DNA of 23,858 nt from a virus. The stretch lies in IMG/VR virus record IMGVR_UViG_3300010354_000658, positions 1 to 23,858 of that record. The stretch is one strand, 5' to 3'. The translations under genes and the position numbers were made by a program. Positions within the stretch are counted from its first letter, which is position 1, and each line of letters starts with the position of its first letter. The notes under the pieces were generated by a model that searched no databases, was not told where the DNA came from, and was given only the letters and a program-made list of their open reading frames with translations. This document shows positions 7,839-13,823 of this stretch, one piece after another.

Positions 7839-8479
7839 CCCATTATCCAATCATCTTTAACATGATCCACTTTTTTCATGCCCCACGACTCTAATAGTGC
7901 AACTGCTGCATGTTGCCCATACTCAGAACTGTAGGCGTCATGTGGTTTTTGCTCAACTACAATAATTGGTTTGTTGTTTTTTACAGTTCTTTCTGCCCCT
8001 AACAAAACTTTGTATTCAAACCCTTCGCAATCAATTTTTATGTAATCTATATCTGAGTACCCAAAGTCGTCAAGTGGACAAATTTTAATCGTACCTTGTC
8101 CGTAACTAGTTGGATCTACATGTGTGTGCCCCATATTGTCTTTAGTAATAATCATGTTTACAGTTGACTTTTTGTCACCTAAGGCCACATCTTGGATGTG
8201 TAAATTCCATGAATCAATATTTGCTATCAAACACTCTCTAAAAATTTCAACTGGTTCAAAAGCGTATACAGTAGAAAAATGCTGCACAAGGTCTCTACTC
8301 CAAAGTCCAACATTAGCACCAATATCAATGGCACATCTAAATTTTTTACAATATTGTATACTTCGATCTCGAACTTGATACTGATATCTTGCCGGACCTC
8401 CTTTGGCAACACTTTTATCTAGCATTTTTTGAAAGTGTGTTTCGCCTTCAGGAAAATACCATCCTAGATGCTCTTTCAT
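7829..8479 (-). CDS. FkbM-family methyltransferase
   Basis: 216 residues. Clear FkbM layout: C-A-I-D52-I-G-A-N-V-G58 is the SAM-binding loop, V-Y-A-F-E-P-V follows as the acidic ribose-binding strand, then L-x-I-x-D-V-A-L-G-D, and a late strand I-D-Y-I-K-I-D-C-E-G-F-E-Y, the family's hallmark, followed by I-I-V-V-E. FkbM enzymes O-methylate sugars and other small molecules, often in surface polysaccharide clusters. The ATG overlaps the upstream stop as ATGA and has an AAGGAA Shine-Dalgarno. With the methyltransferase at 6338 this gives the operon two distinct methylation activities, probably on different positions of the same product. Confidence 0.88.
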   Translation of the reverse strand: MKEHLGWYFPEGETHFQKMLDKSVAKGGPARYQYQVRDRSIQYCKKFRCAIDIGANVGLWSRDLVQHFSTVYAFEPVEIFRECLIANIDSWNLHIQDVALGDKKSTVNMIITKDNMGHTHVDPTSYGQGTIKICPLDDFGYSDIDYIKIDCEGFEYKVLLGAERTVKNNKPIIVVEQKPHDAYSSEYGQHAAVALLESWGMKKVDHVKDDWIMGWP

Positions 8480-9276
8480 GGAAATTCCTTTTCTAAAAAT
8501 TTACGAGCAGATCCATCTGCAAGTTCTGTGTTATGAAATTGACCATAGGCTAAGTGCCTTGCCCATTGTTGCATCAAATCCATGTCGGGAAAAAACGGAC
8601 TTTCAATTTTACTAATGTCAGTGTTTGCAACAGGTAAAGCAGCGTGGCATGGTGCAGTTACAAAGGCAGGTACGCCGGAAATTATAGCTTCTGTGGCTGC
8701 ATTGGAATTAAAAGTAACCACTGCGTGTATATCTTTCAAAGCATCTTGAAAATCATTATTGACTCTATTTCTACGATTTGGATCTCGCTGTCTAATAACA
8801 ATTTCACGATCTGTGTGCTGCTTTAAATTTTCTAATACGCTACGCAACCAACCTTCCAAGGTTATGTTATATACGCTACAAGGTTTTTCATCTGGCGCTG
8901 CTACTAAAATTTTACTACCACTTTGTTTAGATTTAATTTGTATTTTAAGACGTTCCCAACGATCTGCTGGTCTAGGAATAATTTTACCATGTTGGAAATT
9001 ATTAGGTACTATTCTGTGATACAGTTTCCATCCATGCGGATTAAGAGGACCTGCACGATTTCCAAAATATCCAGTGTCCATGAATAGGAAAGGTCGGTTA
9101 TCATCCCAACAGCGTTTCATAATTTTGTGTTTCATTATGCCACGAATTACCAGTGGAGCAGTGCTGTCTCCATATTCCCATAACTCTAGAGGTGTTGGAT
9201 CAACACCAGATCCTGATGCAAATAAATTGATGTACTCATCAACACCATGCTTGCTAAGATAGATCCACTCTTGCAT
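8476..9276 (-). CDS. Stand-alone relative of the C-terminal domain of the two-domain glycosyltransferase
   Basis: 266 residues. It aligns over nearly its full length with residues about 300-547 of the protein at 302-1945. Shared segments in order: P-L/V-V-I/L-R-G, D-T-G-Y-F-G-N, K-L-Y-H-R-I, R-P-x-D-R, T-D-R-E-I/V-V-I-R, A-L-x-K-D-I-H-x-V/L-V-T-F, A-A-x-E-A and H-L-A-Y-x-Q-F. The central T-D-R-x-I-V-x-R and the later T-F-N-S-N-A-A-T-E-A turn also match the protein at 10135, so all are one family of capsule-synthesis-like GT-B domains. Catalytic residues are not certain. Likely role: sugar transfer within the operon. It sits one base after the stop of the upstream GT-A gene. Confidence 0.55.
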   Translation of the reverse strand: MQEWIYLSKHGVDEYINLFASGSGVDPTPLELWEYGDSTAPLVIRGIMKHKIMKRCWDDNRPFLFMDTGYFGNRAGPLNPHGWKLYHRIVPNNFQHGKIIPRPADRWERLKIQIKSKQSGSKILVAAPDEKPCSVYNITLEGWLRSVLENLKQHTDREIVIRQRDPNRRNRVNNDFQDALKDIHAVVTFNSNAATEAIISGVPAFVTAPCHAALPVANTDISKIESPFFPDMDLMQQWARHLAYGQFHNTELADGSARKFLEKEFP

Positions 9277-9277
9277 A

Positions 9278-10123
9278 TTACCTTATAGACTGCCAATAAG
9301 ATTCTTTACGTGTAACTTTGATATCTTTAGCTAGACTGTGCCCAGCTTGTTTACGATTGTCACCTTTTAAATGATCAAGATATGCACCCCACGCTGAGTT
9401 GATTAGTGGATGTCCTTCACCTGGTGTGTTACTAGGGCTAGCACGTAAATCTCCAAGGTTAGCACACCAATTTAATTGCCTCATGCCAGAAATGCGATTG
9501 CGCACATCGTCAAATACAAAACTATCATGCCACTCGCCTAAAGTAAAAATGCCTTGTTCAGCATCGTCATACATTCTTTGAAATTCGCGCAAAAATCTTA
9601 CTGAAAATTTTGTGTTTAACTGAATTGCATATAACCCGCATTCACTAAATTTGCCTGCTCGGCCAAGGTAACATAAATCAAATTCATTAGGACACATCAA
9701 ATCAAGAAAACTTTCAGGCAATTGACTGTGACATACCATGTCCGCGTCCATCCAAATTAACCATGGGGTGTTAGCTACGCTGGCTGCATGGAAAATACTA
9801 TAAACTTTATGACTAAATCTTATAGCATCCCATTTAAAAACTTTAAAATTATCTTTGCGTTTGGCCAAGTGCGGTAAACTGGAAATATCACCATTGGCTT
9901 TAGGGTCATTTTTGTGCCGGGCCTTAAACTCAACTAATTTTGGACAGGCACTATGTAAATCAAGCACTTCAAGATTTGGTGCTGTTTGATGAACTAAACA
10001 ATCTTCTGCATAGGCTTTAAGCTGCACAGTTTGTGGCCAGGCTCTTATAAAAGTGTCTAGCATGCGGCTAGCATATTGATTATAACCCTTCTCGTGGAAA
10101 GTGGTAACTACAGTATATTTCAT
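9278..10123 (-). CDS. GT-A glycosyltransferase with DAD motif
   Basis: 281 residues. The protein begins M-K-Y-T-V-V-T-T-F-H, a typical first strand of a GT-A fold. The metal and nucleotide site is W-L-I-W-M-D126-A-D128-M-V, a clean DxD motif. Upstream, W-D-A-I-R-F-S-H-K-V-Y supplies the conserved K-x-Y helix; downstream are an L-G-E-W-H-D-S-F-V-F-D acceptor-side motif and H-P-L-I-N-S-A-W-G. It would use an NDP-sugar and a divalent metal; the acceptor is unknown. It is the first gene of the minus-strand operon, and its start lies only 11 bases from the divergent GTG at 10135, so its promoter must lie inside the opposite gene or within the short gap. A CTAAATA box ends five bases before its ATG. 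Confidence 0.75.
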   Translation of the reverse strand: MKYTVVTTFHEKGYNQYASRMLDTFIRAWPQTVQLKAYAEDCLVHQTAPNLEVLDLHSACPKLVEFKARHKNDPKANGDISSLPHLAKRKDNFKVFKWDAIRFSHKVYSIFHAASVANTPWLIWMDADMVCHSQLPESFLDLMCPNEFDLCYLGRAGKFSECGLYAIQLNTKFSVRFLREFQRMYDDAEQGIFTLGEWHDSFVFDDVRNRISGMRQLNWCANLGDLRASPSNTPGEGHPLINSAWGAYLDHLKGDNRKQAGHSLAKDIKVTRKESYWQSIR

Positions 10124-10134
10124 GGAAATATTTA

Positions 10135-10980
10135 GTGATTAAAACTTTGGCCATATTTGAAAACTATTGCGCATTAAATTCCAAAGAAGTTCTAGCTGCA
10201 ATAAGACAAAGTACAGCAAAATTTGGTATACAAGTACTATCTAACTCAATGGATGCTGACGCTTTGTTAATTTGGAGCGTGTTGTGGAATGGCAGAATGT
10301 TGCCAAACAAAAGTTTATATGACCATTATCGGCAACAGGGTAAGCCGGTAATTGTCATTGATGTTGGTGCGCTCAAAAGAAACGTCACGTGGAAAGTATC
10401 AGTGAACAATGTAAACGCACTAGGACAATATGGGCACTTAGAAAATCTTGACTTTGATCGTCCAAAAAAGCTTGGTTTACAACTTAGTTCGAATAAGTCT
10501 AACGGTGAAATCATTGTCATGGGCCAACATGCAAAAAGTCTAGCGTTTATGCCATGGATATGTCAGGAGAATTGGTTTAATCAGACGGTGGAAATTTTAA
10601 GACAACACACTGATAGGCAAATTGTATTACGACCGCATCCTCGCAGCAGAATCAATCCGCATTTGCTGACACAAAGTGCTAGACTACAGATCCCAAAACA
10701 AATTGTTGGTACTTACGATGATTTTGATGCTAGTTTTAACTATCATCTTGTTGTAAATTATAATAGCGGGCCTGGCATCCAAGCCGCCATACACGGTGCA
10801 AACGTATTTGTAGATGTAACTAGTTTAGCTGCTCCTATTGGTATTAAGGTAAATCAACTTGAGACGCCTCCGAGCACAGATCGAGAACGTTGGTTAATAG
10901 AAATAGCTCATACTGAATATACAGTTCCTGAATTAGCAAATGGAACATGGTTAACAAGATTAGAAAAATGGATAAGTTAA
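10135..10980 (+). CDS. Capsule-synthesis-like putative GT-B glycosyltransferase
   Basis: 281 residues starting with GTG (M-I-K-T-L-A-I-F), the first in-frame start after the divergent gene; no clear Shine-Dalgarno is visible. The second half carries L-R-Q-H-T-D-R-Q-I-V-L-R-P-H-P-R-S, then V-V-N-Y-N-S-G-P-G-I-Q-A-A-I-H-G-A, the KpsC/KpsS-like nucleotide-binding region, and ends with E-I-A-H-T-E-Y-T-V-P-E-L-A-N-G-T-W, equivalent to the C terminus of the protein at 8476. It is therefore a divergent member of the family that also includes the proteins at 302 (C-terminal half), 1942 and 8476. The R-P-H-P motif groups it most closely with 1942. Donor and acceptor unknown. Confidence 0.55.
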   Translation: MIKTLAIFENYCALNSKEVLAAIRQSTAKFGIQVLSNSMDADALLIWSVLWNGRMLPNKSLYDHYRQQGKPVIVIDVGALKRNVTWKVSVNNVNALGQYGHLENLDFDRPKKLGLQLSSNKSNGEIIVMGQHAKSLAFMPWICQENWFNQTVEILRQHTDRQIVLRPHPRSRINPHLLTQSARLQIPKQIVGTYDDFDASFNYHLVVNYNSGPGIQAAIHGANVFVDVTSLAAPIGIKVNQLETPPSTDRERWLIEIAHTEYTVPELANGTWLTRLEKWIS

Positions 10981-11831
10981 GCAAACGATTACTACGAGAA
11001 CAACAGCGGTTGGATTTACACCGGCAATTGGCCGTCAGCGAAAAAGCTCAAAAGAGAGCAGAAAAAGAACAAGCTAGATTGTTAGAAACCACTACAAATG
11101 CCGCCGGCCCGGAGTTATCAGGTCCAGTTAATATTGCATGTTTAATTCACAGTGATGGTTATGATTGGGAATATGTTGAAAGACTGTACTCAATGGTAAG
11201 ACGTAATTTATCACGCCCAGTGGTCTTTCATGTGTATACTGAACCTGAACGTCATGTGCCATCGCACATGATCAAACATGAATTAATAGAATGGCCCGGA
11301 CAATGGGGCATGCGTAAAAGTTGGTGGTATAAATTGCAAATTTTTAACAATGAACACTTTTCAGGTCCTATGCTATACCTTGATCTTGATGTTGTTATTG
11401 TTCGAAGTATTGACTGGTTAGTTAAATTACCTCCAAACTATCTTTGGGCTCCTAAAGATTATCGAGTACTTTGGAAGGCTACACATAGAGGTATAAACAG
11501 CAGCGTCATGTGGTGGGATGTCAATCATTTTGCCTGGGTGTACGAAAAGTTTGCCAAATCAGATTTGAATTATCTAATGAAACAATATCAAGGCGATCAA
11601 GATTACCTGTCAGCCGTCATTCCAGAAAACAGTCTTAGGCATACATTGCCAATGACTATTATGAGTTGGCGTTGGCAAGTTTTAGATGGGGGGCTAAATT
11701 TTAAAACAAGACAACCTATCAAGCCAGGTACAGGAACCAATTTGGATGCTCGAACAAGTATTTTAGTTTTTCACGGCAGTCCAAAACCTCACGAAGTTTC
11801 AGATCCAGTTATTGAAACATTTTGGCAATGA
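10968..11831 (+). CDS. GT-A glycosyltransferase with basic coiled-coil N terminus
   Basis: 287 residues from the ATG at 10968, which overlaps the upstream stop by 13 bases; an ATG seven codons earlier (10947) is also in frame and neither has a convincing Shine-Dalgarno. Residues 1-45 are charged and heptad-like (R-L-L-R-E-Q-Q-R-L, E-K-A-Q-K-R-A-E-K-E-Q-A-R), a likely coiled coil for oligomerisation or tethering. The catalytic domain follows: I-A-C-L-I-H-S-D-G, then P-M-L-Y-L-D139-L-D141-V-V-I-V as the DxD metal site, and I-N-S-S-V-M-W-W-D and V-F-H-G-S-P-K-P-H near the end, with the histidine that completes metal binding in GT8-like enzymes. Sugar specificity is unknown. Its stop overlaps the next gene as ATGA. 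Confidence 0.7.
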   Translation: MDKLSKRLLREQQRLDLHRQLAVSEKAQKRAEKEQARLLETTTNAAGPELSGPVNIACLIHSDGYDWEYVERLYSMVRRNLSRPVVFHVYTEPERHVPSHMIKHELIEWPGQWGMRKSWWYKLQIFNNEHFSGPMLYLDLDVVIVRSIDWLVKLPPNYLWAPKDYRVLWKATHRGINSSVMWWDVNHFAWVYEKFAKSDLNYLMKQYQGDQDYLSAVIPENSLRHTLPMTIMSWRWQVLDGGLNFKTRQPIKPGTGTNLDARTSILVFHGSPKPHEVSDPVIETFWQ

Positions 11832-12331
11832 TTTTAAGAACAGTGCAGTTAATTGGACAGGTGTATGGCAAAATTAATTTGACGGTGACCTGGGACGGTG
11901 AACAAGTTTTTACCGGATCATTACCGCAAATGAAAAGTATTGCACCTGTGTGTGTTTGGTCATACCCAGCTAAAAAATTTGGCAGTATACCCATGCAATT
12001 GGCAATCACAGGTCCTGGAAAACTTATTTGGGTAGATATTCACATGAACTATACAGGTGACTATGAGTGCTTACCCGGATCTCAGAGCAGTGGAGGCATA
12101 AGGATTTCACCGCAGGATTTTTTTGCTAGCCCGGCAAATCAAAATGCTTCTACTGATGGTAAACTACAGGTAAGCATTAATGGCAACTTAGTGAAAATAG
12201 ATAAAAGTGCCGAAGACGTAGACAAAATAGGTCCATGGCATTACAAAATAAATTCTGGAGAAACTTTAAGTTGCTTGTATAGGGTTGATAGACAGAAACT
12301 TAGGTTATATACACCTACTTTTGATTATTGA
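11828..12331 (+). CDS. Hypothetical beta-rich protein
   Basis: 167 residues from the ATG at 11828, which overlaps the previous stop as ATGA; a TTG two codons earlier is rejected. The N-terminal 65 residues alternate hydrophobic and polar residues (I-N-L-T-V-T-W-D-G-E-Q-V-F-T-G-S, I-P-M-Q-L-A-I-T-G-P-G-K-L-I-W-V-D-I), as in an all-beta sandwich of the carbohydrate-binding or C2-like kind. A G-P-W-H-Y-K-I-N-S-G-E-T-L segment follows near the C terminus. No catalytic motif, signal peptide or membrane segment is visible. It closes the plus-strand glycan group; a sugar-binding or virion-decoration role is possible but is only inference from fold impression and location. Confidence 0.5.
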   Translation: MILRTVQLIGQVYGKINLTVTWDGEQVFTGSLPQMKSIAPVCVWSYPAKKFGSIPMQLAITGPGKLIWVDIHMNYTGDYECLPGSQSSGGIRISPQDFFASPANQNASTDGKLQVSINGNLVKIDKSAEDVDKIGPWHYKINSGETLSCLYRVDRQKLRLYTPTFDY

Positions 12332-12356
12332 CCATTTGTTTAAGTTGTGTTATGCT
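12328..12356 (+). promoter_or_regulatory. Sigma70-like promoter (TTGACC-17-TATGCT)
   Basis: A -35 box TTGACC overlapping the stop of the 11828 gene is separated by exactly 17 bases from TATGCT. The ATG of the small membrane protein lies 20 bases downstream. It shares the run TATTGACCATTT with the promoter at 12652. Confidence 0.6.
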
Positions 12357-12376
12357 ATGTTTTTTAGGACTATAGC

Positions 12377-12646
12377 ATGGATGCACCTTTTAAACATCGT
12401 ATAAAATATGGTTGTTGCTTTTATGCTATTACTTTTCCTGCGCTGATAATAGTTGTACCTTTATTAATATTAGCAATTTGTAATCCTTTTTGGTTTAGAG
12501 AATCGGCGTTAATAAATTTGCAACGTTTAGTAGAAAAATTTTCAAATTGGCGTTACAATTTGTTGACTCCTGTCCGTACAAAATACGAACTGTTTGATGT
12601 TATTAAAAAAACAACCATGTCAAATAGGCCAGATGGGTCGCCATAA
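12377..12646 (+). CDS. Small single-pass membrane protein, unknown function
   Basis: 89 residues, not recognised. Residues about 13-36 form one long hydrophobic helix (F-Y-A-I-T-F-P-A-L-I-I-V-V-P-L-L-I-L-A-I-C) preceded by a basic stretch (K-H-R-I-K-Y), so the short N terminus is probably cytoplasmic by the positive-inside rule and the remaining 50 residues face the periplasm; no lipobox is seen. It has its own promoter with a short leader and only a weak ribosome site. It is the first gene after the glycan island and is driven by a sigma70-type promoter, a setting often used by early phage genes acting on the host envelope, for example in superinfection exclusion. That role is inference only. 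Confidence 0.55.
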   Translation: MDAPFKHRIKYGCCFYAITFPALIIVVPLLILAICNPFWFRESALINLQRLVEKFSNWRYNLLTPVRTKYELFDVIKKTTMSNRPDGSP

Positions 12647-12651
12647 CAGTA

Positions 12652-12680
12652 TTGACCATTTATTTGCAAACAACTATAAT
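12652..12680 (+). promoter_or_regulatory. Near-consensus sigma70 promoter (TTGACC-17-TATAAT)
   Basis: TTGACC at 12652-12657, a 17-base spacer and a perfect TATAAT at 12675-12680. It precedes the AAA+ ATPase by 30 bases, with a TAGGAG Shine-Dalgarno in between. It is the strongest promoter seen in the window and needs no phage factor. Confidence 0.75.
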
Positions 12681-12710
12681 AAGGTATATTAAAACTACAT
12701 AGGAGCTAAG

Positions 12711-13721
12711 ATGTCAACAATTCTTGTTCGTGACGGTGTGTATCGTAATCATGCCGTTAGCAATCAAACATTTCAGCTTGTTAAGGGTTTTCAAACAGGT
12801 CGCAAAGGCGGCTTTGTAACAGTAAAATCTGATGGCGTTTTCGGTCCTGAGTTTGACGTAGTTAGAATTCGGGTTAATAATATTTCTGATATTGAGTATG
12901 TAGACGGAGAACCTGTGATACAAACTAAATCTGTTCTTGCAGTACAAGAAACTGACGAAGAAGTTATGGAGAGAATCGAAACTCGCTTTAACATTCTTGA
13001 CGAAATGACTAAAGCAACAATTTCAGGTGACGTTCGCGCTATGATAGTAGTTGGCCCGCCCGGTGTAGGTAAGAGCTACGGCGTTGAGTACCAACTTGAA
13101 AAAGCAGGTATATTTGACAAATTGTCCGGTCGTAAAGTCAAGTACGAAGTAATTAAAGGTGCTATGACTCCGATTGGTCTGTACTGCACACTTTACCGGT
13201 TTAGTGATCCAAAGAATGTGCTAGTATTTGATGACTGCGATAGTATTCTTATGGACGACATCGCACTAAACATTCTAAAGGCTGCACTAGACTCGGGTAA
13301 AAAACGTCGCATCTATTGGAACTCTGACAGTGCAATGCTACGGCGTGAAGGCGTACCTGATCAGTTTGATTTCAAAGGTAGCGTAATTTTTATCACTAAC
13401 CTCAAGTTTGACAATCTTAAGAGTAAAAAACTACAAGACCACCTTGAGGCACTGCAATCACGCTGTCACTTTTTGGACTTGACGCTGAACACCATGCGTG
13501 ACAAGTTCTTGCGTATCAAACAAATCTTTCGCAAGGGTGATCTGTTTCAAGACTATAACTTCACTCCAGAACAGGGCGAAGAAATTTTGGAATTTATGTA
13601 CACAAACAAAGATCGACTACGTGAGATGAGTTTACGTATGGCTCTTAAGATTGCGGATCTTACCAAGGTAAGTGCCAATTGGAAAGCACTAGCCGAGTCT
13701 ACTTGTATGCGACATTCATGA
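12711..13721 (+). CDS. AAA+ ATPase of phage type
   Basis: 336 residues. The Walker A motif is G115-P-P-G-V-G-K121-S122 and Walker B is V-L-V-F-D174-D175-C-D. Sensor-1 is visible in S-V-I-F-I-T-N-L, and a helical lid follows, with an arginine-rich R-E-M-S-L-R-M-A-L-K segment that fits sensor-2. The first 90 residues are a separate beta-rich domain (H-A-V-S-N-Q-T-F, G-G-F-V-T-V-K-S-D-G-V-F) that may bind nucleic acid or a partner. The gene has a near-consensus promoter, a good Shine-Dalgarno and a terminator directly after it, so it is a single-gene transcription unit, apart from read-through from the small membrane gene. Similar stand-alone AAA+ proteins occur in aquatic phages; it is not the gp44 clamp loader by its motifs. 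Its job is unknown. Confidence 0.7.
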   Translation: MSTILVRDGVYRNHAVSNQTFQLVKGFQTGRKGGFVTVKSDGVFGPEFDVVRIRVNNISDIEYVDGEPVIQTKSVLAVQETDEEVMERIETRFNILDEMTKATISGDVRAMIVVGPPGVGKSYGVEYQLEKAGIFDKLSGRKVKYEVIKGAMTPIGLYCTLYRFSDPKNVLVFDDCDSILMDDIALNILKAALDSGKKRRIYWNSDSAMLRREGVPDQFDFKGSVIFITNLKFDNLKSKKLQDHLEALQSRCHFLDLTLNTMRDKFLRIKQIFRKGDLFQDYNFTPEQGEEILEFMYTNKDRLREMSLRMALKIADLTKVSANWKALAESTCMRHS

Positions 13722-13729
13722 TAAATTTG

Positions 13730-13755
13730 ATTGCCTAATTTAGCTCCTAGGCAAT
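13730..13755 (+). terminator. First hairpin of a double terminator
   Basis: ATTGCCTA at 13730-13737 pairs perfectly with TAGGCAAT at 13748-13755 around a ten-base loop. No T-tract follows directly. It lies just before the strong terminator, so it may stabilise the 3' end or act as a processing signal. Confidence 0.5.
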
Positions 13756-13761
13756 TGACTT

Positions 13762-13790
13762 GAGGTACCTTAATTGGTACCTCTTTTTTT
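13762..13790 (+). terminator. Rho-independent terminator after the AAA+ gene
   Basis: GAGGTACC at 13762-13769 pairs perfectly with GGTACCTC at 13776-13783 around a six-base loop and is followed by seven T residues. The T-tract overlaps the -35 box of the uvsW promoter. Confidence 0.9.
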
Positions 13791-13817
13791 GACTTGCTTA
13801 AATAGTTACTTTATACT
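13789..13817 (+). promoter_or_regulatory. Sigma70-like promoter of uvsW, probably leaderless
   Basis: TTGACT at 13789-13794, 17-base spacer, TATACT at 13812-13817. Six bases separate the -10 box from the ATG at 13824, so a start site seven bases after the box would be the A of the ATG. No Shine-Dalgarno is present. Confidence 0.65.
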
Positions 13818-13823
13818 AGATAA

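Noticed and set aside
8124-8412. Overlapping open frames opposite or across the FkbM gene and similar shadows elsewhere
   Set aside because: They are fully covered by genes with strong family motifs, lack ribosome sites and encode low-complexity or implausible proteins.
12711-13721. AAA+ gene as the gp44 clamp-loader ATPase
   Set aside because: The N-terminal beta domain, the F-D-D-C-D Walker B and the lack of the clamp-loader S-R-C arginine-finger motif do not fit gp44, and it is not adjacent to the gp62-like gene.
13794-13817. MotA-box-like TGCTTAA before the uvsW -10 box, suggesting a T4 middle promoter
   Set aside because: The box has mismatches to the consensus, the spacing to the -10 box is about ten bases where T4 uses about twelve, and a good -35 box with 17-base spacing already explains the promoter.
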